From Symbiodinium natans (taxonomy: Eukaryota; Sar; Dinophyceae; Suessiales; Symbiodiniaceae), in the NCBI GenBank assembly GCA_905221605.1, contig CAJNDS010000745.1, positions 42,582 through 57,581 on the forward strand: a stretch of 15,000 nt of DNA, written 5' to 3'. The position numbers and the translations under genes are program-made. Every line of letters starts with the position of its first letter. Positions within the stretch are counted from its first letter, which is position 1. Under the pieces are notes generated by a model. That model was not told the origin of the DNA, made no database searches, and saw nothing but the letters and a program-made list of their open reading frames with translations. This document shows positions 7,673 through 14,139 of this stretch, one piece after another.

Positions 7673-7742
7673 TAGGGTTTAGGGTTTAGGGTTTAGGGTT
7701 TAGGGTTTAGGGTTTAGGGTTTAGGGTTGAGGGTTTAGGGTT
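7673..7742 (+). repeat. TTTAGGG telomere-like array, G strand
   Basis: About nine near-perfect TTTAGGG units with one TTGAGGG variant, starting directly after the presumed retroelement end. TTTAGGG is the telomere unit known from plants and from dinoflagellates. Here it is interstitial, since a gene follows. Confidence 0.95.
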
Positions 7743-8139
7743 GGCGCCCCAACCCCAAATCCTACCCCCGAGCCCCACACCCTAAAACCCTCTGAGTCTA
7801 CAGATCATGGGGGCTCATTTCCTCCAGTTGAGGGGGTCACGTATGGCCGAAAAAAACACCGAAACCCGTGCCCATAGTGGTCCGCCGCTCCTGGATACCC
7901 CAAACCAGGAATATAACTATAAACACAAAGGCGACCCGGACAAGGGCCTATCCATGTAGCAAAGAGCCCCCCATCAGGAACTCTGTTGAAAGTGGCCCCA
8001 AACTGCCTGGTTTGGGATCTGGGGTTGAGGGTTTAGGGTTTAGGGAAACGTCAAGAGAAAAACGACTGAAGCCCAGGCCTTCTTCGCTTGGGTGGCTCTG
8101 GTTCTCTTTCCCCCCGACACAGAGGAAGTAGGGTTTGCC

Positions 8140-8161
8140 GGGGGGGGGGGGGGGGGGGGGG
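8140..8161 (+). repeat. Poly-G run
   Basis: Twenty-two consecutive G. The true length in the genome may differ, because such runs are prone to sequencing and assembly error. Confidence 0.9.
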
Positions 8162-8335
8162 ATTACGATTTAGGACAACAAATGGTGATTGGGTTGTTGG
8201 GGGTCTGGTACTCTGGTACCCGAAGCCCGTGAAAATCCCAACCCCACACTTTTTGACTGGGCAGACTTGGGCTCGAAGAAGGGCGCTGAGTAGGTAGCCT
8301 TTACCCTGTTGGGGTACATATTTATCTCTCTCTAT

Positions 8336-8487
8336 ACATATGAATATAAATATAAAAATAAATATAAATAAATATATATATATATATATATATATGCTAC
8401 CATATATATATATATATCCTGTTGGGGGTACATGTCTATATATATATATATGTATATATATATATTATATTATATTATATGTATATG
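8336..8487. repeat. TA-rich microsatellite block with duplicated CCTGTTGGGG motif
   Basis: Alternating TA and AATATA tracts are broken by a CCTGTTGGGGGTACAT segment near 8418. A nearly identical copy lies just before the block near 8306 (CCTGTTGGGGTACAT). The copies suggest local duplication. Confidence 0.85.
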
Positions 8488-9010
8488 TTTATTCTAGATT
8501 TCGTACATGTGGGGACTTTGGGGACTTTGATCCTTAGGATTAAGGTGTATGGTAGGGTTTTGGGGCTCGGGGTTCTAGGACTGTCAGGAGTTCAGAGCTT
8601 TTTGGGATTTGGGCTTCCCGACCCCTTGCAAAAAGGCTTCGTCATCACATGATATAGGCGATATAGGGTTTAGGGTTTAGGGTCTAGGGTTTCGGGTCAA
8701 AGGCCTGTTTTTGTGGCTGGCGAAACTAGCCCTGAACCCTGAACGAATTCCATCTCAGGATGTGTAACCTAGGCTTTGTCGAGGTGTGTGCTTTTTGTTG
8801 CTGGCTTTCTTGTGTTTCTGGGCTCAAAGAATAGCAAATAGCCCCTAAGAAGTGCATGTGTCTATCTATCTATCCATCTTACATGCATATTCGTGTTTTG
8901 ACATTTATACCTGCTTCGACATCACTGAGCAGCCTCAGACTAGAAGAACGCTGGGTTTTATTGTTTTGGCTTCGTAGCGCTAAACCCGAAATCCTAAGCC
9001 CTACACCTTC

Positions 9011-9112
9011 GGATGTTGCCCCCCCTATACTAACAGTCCTTCATAGGGATGATAATAGGGGGGGGGGTACAAGAACTACTAAGGACGGCTAGTATAAGGG
9101 GGAACATCCCAA
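9011..9112. mobile_element. Palindromic MITE-like element, copy 1
   Basis: The left arm (GGATGTTGCCCCCCCTATAC then TAACAGTCCTT) and the right arm (AAGGACGGCTAGTATAAGGG then GGAACATCCC) are imperfect inverted repeats of about 35 bases around a G-rich loop. A second copy with the same arms and orientation lies at 14140-14240. Two dispersed copies with terminal inverted repeats and no coding capacity fit a small non-autonomous DNA element. A degenerate partial copy follows at about 9146-9203. Confidence 0.7.
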
Positions 9113-9145
9113 CCTAAATCCTAAACCCGAAACCAGAAACGCTAC

Positions 9146-9203
9146 ACCCTACACCTTGGGATTCGAGTACCCCCTATGATAATCCCCATTAAGGACTGTT
9201 AAC
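9146..9203. mobile_element. Degenerate partial copy of the palindromic element
   Basis: Shares the leader TACACCTT, a CCCCCTAT block and the arm segment AAGGACTGTTA with the copies at 9011-9112 and 14140-14240, but the arms no longer pair well. Probably a local duplication that decayed. Confidence 0.4.
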
Positions 9204-9235
9204 CCTGAACCCCGAACCCTGAACCCTAAACCCTA
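9201..9235 (-). repeat. Degenerate CCCTAAA array before exon 1 acceptor
   Basis: AACCCTGAACCCCGAACCCT and further units in C-strand orientation, ending a few bases before the AG at 9240-9241. Confidence 0.8.
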
Positions 9236-9241
9236 TGACAG

Positions 9242-9307
9242 GAGGGCCAGCAGTTCTTTCCCGCCTTCTTTCCGGGCATGTGGAGCCTCTTGGTTCTCCT
9301 CACGACG
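9242..9307 (+). CDS. Channel exon 1: repeat I pore helix
   Basis: Twenty-two codons, beginning EGQQFFPAFF and ending MWSLLVLLTT, after an AG acceptor at 9240-9241. This is the pore helix leading into the filter Thr-Thr of two-pore channels. Ending at 9307 uses a GC donor (GCCCCC) and joins in phase 0 to exon 2, giving LLTTANFPDVM without a gap against the family pattern. A GT donor at 9321 is also available but would break the frame. Upstream exons were not recognised. Confidence 0.75.
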
Positions 9308-10222
9308 GCCCCCTGGACCGGTTTAGGGTTTAGGGTTGAGGGTTTTAGGGTTTAGGGTTTAGGGTTGATGGTTTAGGGTTAGGGTCTGTTCGGAAATATT
9401 CTTCGAGGCGTTTAACTCCCAACCACAAAGGCTCAATGCCTAGCATGGCTCTAGAAACAAGTGGGCCACTAGGACCTTCAAGTGATTTTTGTCTCTAAGG
9501 GTAGTTGGCCAGTTATATGGGCCCTTAACGTGGTCCCTTACCTTCTTCCTAAACCCTAAACCCTAAACCCTAAACCCTAAACCCTAAACCCTAAATGGGC
9601 TCTTGGGTTGTATAGGGTATACTATCAGTGGTATATAAGGGGTCCCCTTCCAAGGTCCCGCACTAAAGGACCATGTAACTACCCTAAGATTTTGCGTTTG
9701 TCTAGAACATGGGTAACTGTGCAGGCCCTTGGTACTTCTCTGGCCAGGGGGGTCTAAAGTCTAGGGTATGTTTGTTCGTTCTCTTTTCTTGGCTAAACCC
9801 CAAACCCTAAACTCCAATCCCTAAACCCTAGACCCCAAACCCCAAACCCCAAACCCCAAACCCTAAACCCTAAACCCTAAACCCTAAACCCTAAACCCTA
9901 AACCTTGGAAAGCCCAGGCCAACTTCCCCGATGTGATGCTGCCAGCATACCGGCTCCTTTGTGGTGCTTTATTCGGGTTTAGGGTTTAGGGTTTAGGGTT
10001 TAGGGTTTAGGGTTTAGGGTTTAGGGTTTAGGGTTTAGGGTTTAGGGTAACTTTACATCCTTGGCCTTTTTGGGTTTATTGGGTTTCTTAACAGCGCAGC
10101 TAAAAAAGTTTCATTTTTTGTACTACCCTCCTAAGTGCAGCCAAGGCTGAATCGGGCAAGCGTGTTCTTCTTTCTGGCCTTCATGCTGGTGGGCACCTGG
10201 GTCCCTTTTCTTGGCTTTTGTG

Positions 10223-10268
<46 letters not shown>

Positions 10269-10816
10269 TTTGTGTGTGTGTGTGTGTGTTTTTTTGGTTG
10301 GGGAGGGGGGGGGGTAGGTTCAGGGTTTCGGGTTTGGGGTTTGGGGTTTGCCAACAAACACCTGTATCTTAGTTAGAAAGCATGGGCAGCGTCCAGCATG
10401 AAGCGTTTTGTTTGTCCGTGGGTTCTGCTCAAGGGACTGCCATCACTATCCCTGAGTCCTTGAACGCTAAACCGCTAAACCCTACATCCTAAACACGAAA
10501 GCCCTAAACCCTAAACCCTAAACTTGGCCCTAAACCTTATAAACCCTAAGCCCTGAACCCTAAACCCTAAACCCTGCTCCTTGAGGTATGTTCTTTCTGG
10601 TGAACGTAATCACTGCAGTGGTCATGACTGCATATCAGAACCAGGCGAACTCGGATGATGAGGGTCGGAAGACGCCGGACACGACAGAGAGCCAAGAGGG
10701 GTTCCGATGACCTCGTGCCCTAAATTTAAGAGCCTCCGGCTCAAGCCGCCGACCCCGCTGGAGCATAGTTGAAAGGTTTAAACGCGTTCGTTAGGTCACA
10801 GGATGCCAAAGTTGGT

Positions 10817-10876
<60 letters not shown>

Positions 10877-13800
10877 GGAGGGGGGGGGGGGGGTTTATGT
10901 CCTGTGCCTATGTCCTGAAGCCGTGTGGGTGGCCTGGCCCTCCATAGGAAAAGCCCCCCCTACCCCCCCCCCCCCCCCCCCCCCGTTTTGGGGGGGTAAG
11001 GAGGGAAAGAGGGAGGTTTTCCCATCCAACACGCCGCCAGGGTCGGCGGACCCTAAACCCTATACCCTAAACCCTAAACCCTAAACCGCTCCTGAGCCCT
11101 AAACTCTAAACCCTACACCAAGAGGGTTCAGGGTTTAGGGCTCAGGGTTTAGGACTTGTAGGGTTTGGGGGCTTTATAGCCGTTGTGAGTGGATGTACCC
11201 GCAACCTGCAAGCTCCTTGTGGGTGGGGTGGCTTGTGCTGCTGCAAGGCATGGACGACCTCCGCAAAACCCCAAACCCCAAACCGCAAATCCGAAACCCT
11301 AAACCCGAAACTCTAAACCCTAAGCCCTATGCCCTAAGCCCTATGCCCTAAGCCCCAAGCCCCAAGCCCCAAGCCCCATAAGACCTAAGCCCTAAGCAGT
11401 AAACCCTAAACCCCAAACCCTAAACCCCATAGACATTGACTCTCACAAACCAGGGGCAAAGGGCGGGGGGGGGGGGGTTTAGGAGCTTCGGTGGGTTTGT
11501 GTTGGGGGTTTAGGGTTTAGGGTTTAGGGTTTAGGGTTTAGGGTTTAGGGTTTAGGGTTTGAAGTCCATAGGGCTTCGGCTACGAAGCCTGAAGCCCTGA
11601 CGCCAAGGAAGCTGAGGCAGCAGAAGGTGAAGGAAGCCTTCGAGCTCCTCACGGCCGATGGGCCTCTAACCGTGGAGGACCTGCAAAAGGCCGGCTTAGG
11701 GTTTAGGGTTTAGGGTTTAGGGCTTAGGGTGTTCGGGTTTTAGAGTTCTTAGGGTTCTTAGGGGTCTTAGGGTTCTTAGGGTTCTTAGGCTTAGGGTTCT
11801 GAGGGTTGTTAGGCTTCTTTGGGTTCTTTGGGTTCTTAGGTTTTAGGTTTTCACGGTTTTAGGGGTTTGAGGGTTTTAGGGTGTTAGTGTCGAGGGCTTA
11901 AGGGTTTTAGGGTTTTAGTGTTCAGGGTTTTAGGTGTTGAGGTCTTGAGGTTTAAGGTCAACAGTTTGGGGCTTGAGTTCGGGGTTTGCGGGGTTAGGGG
12001 TGAGTGAGAAGGGGAGCGGAAGGGCGGGAGGGGGAAGAGGGCGAGGCAGGACCAGGTTGTAGCAGGAGTTTCTGCTGTTGGGGCTCTGAAAGCACGGCAC
12101 CTTTCGACAGAAGGGCTGCTTGGGACCTTGATCTGGGATCTTGCATGAGAATTGAAGGCACTGAAGTCGGAACTCAGCAGATGGACCTTAACCCCTAAAC
12201 CGTAAATCCCTCGAAGCTCGAAGCTTCCCACACATCCAGGTGCTGGACGACTTGAGCTACTACGGTGGGCTTAGAGGCGACAGCGTGGTCAGTGCTTCGG
12301 CCATCGACTCCAGCAACGACGGTGTCATCAGCCGTCAGGAGTTCCCCTGGTTCTTCGTAGGGAATGCGGGAATCAGGGCCCTATGTCCTATGTATGCCCT
12401 TTAAGGGAATATAATGTCCTATGTATACCCTTTAAGGGAATATGTAGCTACCTCATTCCCTCATTCCCACCCTAAACCCTAAACCCTAAACCCTAAACCC
12501 TAAACCCTAAACCCTAAACCCTAAACCCTAAACCCTAAACCCTAAACCCTAAACCCTAAACCCTAAACCCTAAACCTCCCTACTAAGAACCAGCCAGGAG
12601 TTTGGGGCCTTGATTGGGTATCTGAACACTGCGCTCAAGACGGACTGTCCGACTCCCTGTCTAGAGAGCCACTTGGCAGCCCAGTGGTACCGTTTACCCT
12701 GTTTTTGGTTTAGGGTTTAGGGTTTAGGGTTTAGGGTTTAGGGTTTAGGGTTTAGGGTTTAGGGTTTAGGGTTTAGGGTTTAGGGTTTAGGGTTTAGGGT
12801 TTAGGGTTTAGGGTTTAGGGTTTAGGGCCCAGGGTTTAGGGTTTAGGGTTGAGGGTTTGCCCTTGTTATGATATGGCCACTGGACTACCAAGGCTACTTC
12901 CCAGGCTTGCCAACGAACCCGCTCTGGCAGGGGGCGAAGGTCTGGATCAACAGGGTCGGATGCTCGGTAGATCCTTGGGACATTTGTTTTAGGGTTTAGG
13001 TTTAGGGTTTAGTTCATATTTCCCCCTTATCTAGTAGCTGAGTGAGTACACTTTACACTTTTTTGGGATATTATCCCCTGTGCAACTGAAGGTGTGCACT
13101 TTTTGTGGCTTGTGGACTCAGCAACTAAGTTATGGGGTGTAAGAGGACGGTGTTTTAGGAACATTTTTACCAGAGGGTTTTTAAACGGCCCCTCCCAGGA
13201 TGGATTATAGACGTGATCTTGATCATCAACCTCACCGTGATGTTGATTGAGATGTGGCCCGTGCTTGCTGGCACAAGCAGCACCCACCCTGGCGTGCCCG
13301 AGAGAATGGAGTTAAAAGCTGTGACAGGATGCTCGGTAGCCAGGAAGGTGCCCCATTTCTTTGTTTTGTTGATTCAAGGTTCCCTGATACAGAAACTAAC
13401 CCCAAAAGAGCACCCTTCCTGAAATATGGCTAAACCCTAAATCCTAATCCCTGAACCCTAAGGCTACTTGGCTACCAAGGATGGAGACAAAACGTTTTCA
13501 CCTGGGTGTTCATCACCGAAGCTGCCGCAAAGATTGCGCTGTTCGGTCTCACGAAGTACCTCTCGGTTCACACCAACCAGTTGGCAGCTGCATGAGTACA
13601 CTTTTTCATTTCCTAGGATCCAAGTTCAGTATAGCGTCTTAGGTACACTGTACGCTTTTGGGGATACTATAATCACCTCTAGAACTGAAAGTGTACATTT
13701 TTGGGCTTAGGGATACTGGGAAATTCTTTTTGGTACTGCATTTCCTAAGAAACAGCTAATTGTTTCGCTAGGGTTCCAAGTTCAGTATGGCTTCTTAGTA

Positions 13801-14097
13801 GCTGCATGAGTACACTTTACACTTTTTGGGATACTATAATCACTATAAAACTGAAAGTGTACACCTGTTTGTTTTTTCGGGGGGAACTTTTGAACTCAGC
13901 AACGAAGGTTTGACTTGCTGGTGACTGTGGTAATTGCCCTTACCAGCTTCGCCCTCTGGTGCCCTTCCATTCCTTTGTCCAACTGGACGCTCGTTCAAGT
14001 GGTCGCTTGCGCCCGACTTTTCCGCCTTTTCCGGCTGCTGAACATGTACAAGCCTTACCACGACTTGGCGACGATCACCTTCCTTCTCCTCCCCACT
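9242..14097 (+). CDS. TPC1-like: TPC1-type two-pore cation channel, partial split gene (11 exons recognised)
   Basis: Exons: 9242-9307, 9918-9952, 10146-10192, 10586-10667, 11608-11689, 12240-12356, 12598-12691, 12893-12958, 13199-13327, 13480-13579, 13908-about 14097. Their lengths keep one frame through all ten joins. The joined protein reads pore helix and filter of repeat I (LLTTANFPDVMLPAY), S6 of repeat I, a linker with two EF-hands, then S1, S2 (NVFTWVFITEAAAKI), S3 (NQFDLLVTVVIALT) and S4 (ARLFRLFRLL) of repeat II. EF-hands between two six-helix repeats are the hallmark of plant-type TPC1, a Ca2+- and voltage-regulated vacuolar cation channel. The filter block resembles animal TPCs more. 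The spacing from PAY to S6 also fits the family. Missing: repeat I S1-S5 and repeat II S5-S6. Whether the gene is complete outside the window or a fragment is unknown. Donors are GC (4), GA (3) and GT (3). Confidence 0.78.
9321..9385 (+). repeat. TTTAGGG array after exon 1 donor
   Basis: Imperfect G-strand units (TTTAGGG, TTGAGGG, TTTTAGGG, TTGATGG) beginning 14 bases into intron 1. Confidence 0.93.
9548..9595 (-). repeat. CCCTAAA array
   Basis: About six perfect C-strand telomere-like units in the middle of intron 1. Confidence 0.95.
9793..9904 (-). repeat. CCCTAAA/CCCCAAA array before exon 2
   Basis: C-strand units, first degenerate with CCCCAAA variants, then perfect, ending 13 bases before the exon 2 acceptor junction. 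Confidence 0.95.
9918..9952 (+). CDS. Channel exon 2: repeat I selectivity filter
   Basis: Eleven codons plus two bases encode ANFPDVMLPAY, the strongly conserved filter block (ANNPDVMxPAY type in animal TPCs). The acceptor is CCCAG before 9918 and the donor is GC at 9953. Only 35 bases long, so automatic gene finders may miss it. The second Asn of the usual pair is Phe here. Confidence 0.8.
9975..10048 (+). repeat. TTTAGGG array in intron 2
   Basis: Ten perfect G-strand units starting 23 bases after exon 2. Confidence 0.95.
10146..10192 (+). CDS. Channel exon 3: repeat I S6, first half
   Basis: After CCAAG, the 47-base exon completes an Arg codon and reads LNRASVFFFLAFMLV plus one base. 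Between PAY and the next exon it gives 17 residues, the number expected between PAY and mid-S6 in TPC1. The donor is GC at 10193. The neighbouring ORF extends into microsatellite sequence, which is intron. Confidence 0.75.
10226..10290 (+). repeat. TTA trinucleotide and GT dinucleotide microsatellite
   Basis: About thirteen TTA units followed by TTTT, nine GT units and a T run, in intron 3. A G-rich stretch (10301-10315) follows. Confidence 0.93.
10461..10575 (-). repeat. Degenerate CCCTAAA array before exon 4
   Basis: C-strand units interrupted by unique bases, ending 10 bases before the exon 4 acceptor junction. Confidence 0.9.
10586..10667 (+). CDS. Channel exon 4: repeat I S6 end and start of linker
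   Basis: After TTGAG, GT completes a Gly codon and the exon reads MFFLVNVITAVVMTAYQNQA, then NSDDEG and two bases. This is the C-terminal half of an S6 helix with its conserved Asn, running into an acidic linker. The donor is GA at 10668 (CG|GAAGAC), paired with acceptor AAG|GAAGCT of exon 5, so the junction carries a GGAAG direct repeat. Confidence 0.75.
10817..10893 (+). repeat. Long poly-G run
   Basis: Seventy-seven bases of G with one TGGA interruption. An 18-base C run follows at 10963-10980 region (C-rich from 10954 to 10984). Lengths are probably not exact. Confidence 0.9.
10954..10984 (+). repeat. Poly-C run
   Basis: C-rich block of 31 bases with a single TA interruption, followed by GTTTTGGGGGGG. 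Complementary to the G run upstream. Confidence 0.9.
11051..11168. repeat. Facing CCCTAAA and TTTAGGG arrays
   Basis: C-strand units from 11051 to 11117 turn into G-strand units from 11126 to 11168 (degenerate), so the two halves form an inverted repeat with a very short spacer. Confidence 0.85.
11264..11431 (-). repeat. Degenerate CCCTAAA array with CCCTATG/CCCTAAG variants
   Basis: C-strand-like units in which CCCTAAG and CCCTATG alternate, then CCCCAAG repeats four times, then CCCTAAA. Looks like local re-amplification of variants. Confidence 0.9.
11507..11560 (+). repeat. TTTAGGG array in intron 4
   Basis: Seven perfect G-strand units ending 47 bases before exon 5. This is the exception to the C-strand-before-acceptor pattern. 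Confidence 0.95.
11608..11689 (+). CDS. Channel exon 5: first EF-hand (degenerate)
   Basis: Completes Arg, then KLRQQKVKEAFELLTADGPL and TVEDLQK. The KEAFELL helix and the loop Gly followed by a Leu are EF-hand features, but loop position 1 is Leu instead of Asp and position 12 is Asp instead of Glu, so Ca2+ binding is doubtful. The GC donor at 11690 (AAAG|GCCGGC) keeps phase 0 and runs directly into the next exon. Confidence 0.75.
11695..11960 (+). repeat. TTTAGGG array decaying into TTCTTAGGG-type variants
   Basis: Begins six bases into intron 5 with perfect units, then changes to TTCTTAGGG, TTTTAGGG and similar over about 250 bases, which suggests an old array with new variant periods. 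Confidence 0.85.
11961..12239 (+). other. Remainder of intron 5, no supported exon
   Basis: Purine-rich then mixed sequence. One short open frame (GVSAVGALKARHLSTEGLL near 12067) reads protein-like, but exon 5 to exon 6 joins perfectly without it, so it is not called. Confidence 0.5.
12240..12356 (+). CDS. Channel exon 6: second EF-hand (canonical)
   Basis: Thirty-nine codons after CATCCAG. The loop DSSNDGVISRQE has Asp at 1, Ser at 3, Asp at 5, Gly at 6, Ile at 8 and Glu at 12, a full Ca2+-binding loop, followed by a helix FPWFF. The spacing to the first EF-hand is like that of a paired EF lobe. The GT donor is at 12357 (GTAGGG). Confidence 0.82.
12383..12443. repeat. Two tandem 31-base repeats with CCCTTTAAGGG palindrome
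   Basis: Unit ATGTCCTATGTATGCCCTTT continuing AAGGGAATAT is repeated at 12383 and 12414 with one base change. Each contains the perfect palindrome CCCTTTAAGGG (second copy ACCCTTTAAGGG). Lies in intron 6. Confidence 0.9.
12470..12576 (-). repeat. CCCTAAA array before exon 7
   Basis: Fifteen essentially perfect C-strand units ending 21 bases before exon 7. Confidence 0.96.
12598..12691 (+). CDS. Channel exon 7: post-EF-hand linker
   Basis: Thirty-one codons plus one base, beginning EFGALIGYLNTALKTDCPTP and ending ESHLAAQWY. There is no family motif of its own, but it follows exon 6 in phase 0 and precedes the YFPGL block. In TPC1 the same place holds the helix joining EF-hand 2 to repeat II. 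The GT donor is at 12692. Confidence 0.7.
12708..12858 (+). repeat. TTTAGGG array filling intron 7
   Basis: About twenty-one G-strand units, perfect except near the 3' end, occupying most of the 201-base intron 7 from 16 bases after its donor. Confidence 0.96.
12893..12958 (+). CDS. Channel exon 8: approach to repeat II S1
   Basis: GC completes an Arg codon, then YFPGLPTNPLWQGAKVWINR, V and one base. The FP block and basic stretch before S1 resemble the TPC1 segment between EF-hands and repeat II. The GA donor at 12959 (G|GATGCT) is needed for phase and pairs with the CAG|GATGG acceptor of exon 9. Confidence 0.72.
12987..13012 (+). repeat. Short TTTAGGG array in intron 8
   Basis: Three to four G-strand units, 28 bases after the exon 8 donor. 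Confidence 0.85.
13046..13099. mobile_element. Small inverted-repeat element, copy A (intron 8)
   Basis: Begins GTACACTTTACACTTTTTTG and ends AAGGTGTGCAC; the ends are imperfect inverted repeats. Copies B and C in intron 10 share the core GGGATACTATAATCAC (here GGGATATTATCCCC) and preceding AGCTG..TGAGTACACT. No coding capacity. Confidence 0.65.
13199..13327 (+). CDS. Channel exon 9: repeat II S1 and S1-S2 loop
   Basis: Completes Gly, then WIIDVILIINLTVMLIEMW, a typical S1 helix with Asn and terminal Glu, followed by a loop ending ELKAVT plus one base. The GA donor at 13328 has the same first twelve bases (GATGCTCGGTAG) as the donor of the preceding intron. Confidence 0.8.
13430..13461 (-). 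repeat. Degenerate CCCTAAA patch before exon 10
   Basis: Four C-strand-like units ending 18 bases before exon 10. Confidence 0.75.
13480..13579 (+). CDS. Channel exon 10: repeat II S2
   Basis: Completes Gly, then WRQNVFTWVFITEAAAKIAL and FGLTKYLSVHTN plus two bases. NVFTxxFxxE...K is the S2 signature of voltage-sensor domains; Glu and Lys are the charge-transfer residues. The GT donor at 13580 lets Gln be completed by exon 11, giving NQFD, the S2-S3 junction of the family. Confidence 0.85.
13643..13696. mobile_element. Small inverted-repeat element, copy B (intron 10)
   Basis: GTACACTGTACGC at the left and AACTGAAAGTGTAC at the right, with GGGATACTATAATCAC between. Preceded by CCAAGTTCAGTATAGCGTCT, which is also next to copy C. 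Confidence 0.7.
13810..13862. mobile_element. Small inverted-repeat element, copy C (intron 10)
   Basis: GTACACTTT at the left and AAAGTGTAC at the right are a perfect 9-base inverted repeat around GGGATACTATAATCAC. Forty-six bases lie between this copy and exon 11. Confidence 0.75.
13908..14097 (+). CDS. Channel exon 11: repeat II S3 and S4 voltage sensor
   Basis: After ACGAAG it reads FDLLVTVVIALTSFALW (S3), a short loop, and VVACARLFRLFRLLNMYKPY (S4) with three Arg at every third position. YHDLATITFLLLPT follows as the S4-S5 region. The 3' end is uncertain: a GC donor at 14098 fits the family best, and a GT donor at 14118 is the alternative. The frame meets a stop at 14119-14121. Confidence 0.8.
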
Positions 14098-14139
14098 GCT
14101 CCTCCACAATCAGCTGAGTAACCTTTAGGGCTTATAGGT

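Larger units (their letters stand above)
7743..9010. other. Low-complexity intergenic or intronic DNA without recognised exon
   Basis: I see no supportable gene. The stretch holds short TTTAGGG patches (8023-8045, 8664-8696), a 22-base G run (8140-8161), a long TA-rich block (8336-8487) and unique sequence. The expected upstream exons of the channel gene (repeat I S1-S5) were looked for here and not found. A frame around 8880-8990 was considered but does not resemble the family. Confidence 0.6.
9308..9917 (+). other. Intron 1, GC-AG, with G-strand then C-strand telomere-like arrays
   Basis: Starts GCCCCC and ends CCCAG; the next exon also starts GCC. Holds TTTAGGG units at 9321-9385, C-strand units at 9548-9595 and a longer partly degenerate C-strand array at 9793-9904. 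The arrays at the two ends are complementary and could pair. The remaining sequence shows no coding signal. Confidence 0.65.
10668..11607 (+). other. Intron 4, GA-AG, largest intron, mostly low complexity
   Basis: Starts GAAGAC, ends CCAAG. Contains the long G run, a C run, C-strand arrays and two G-strand arrays. I see no exon in it. Confidence 0.6.

Noticed and set aside
8340-8652. Open frames in the TA-rich block
   Set aside because: They translate microsatellites (strings of Tyr and Ile) and have no protein-like composition outside them.
8856-9092. Possible upstream channel exon (S4-S5 of repeat I)
   Set aside because: The frame has hydrophobic and basic residues but no alignment to the family pattern, and it runs into the palindromic element.
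9308-9321. GT donor at 9321 for exon 1
   Set aside because: It would leave phase 1 against a phase 0 acceptor at exon 2 and insert extra residues into the conserved filter block; the GC donor at 9308 fits.
10803-11084. Gly-rich open frame
   Set aside because: It is a translation of the G run and flanking C run.
12067-12150. Extra exon between the two EF-hand exons
   Set aside because: The peptide looks plausible, but exon 5 joins exon 6 in phase with correct EF-hand spacing without it.
11884-12231. Minus-strand 115-codon frame
   Set aside because: It overlaps degenerate telomere-like repeats, which give Pro/Thr/Leu-rich periodic translation with no motif.
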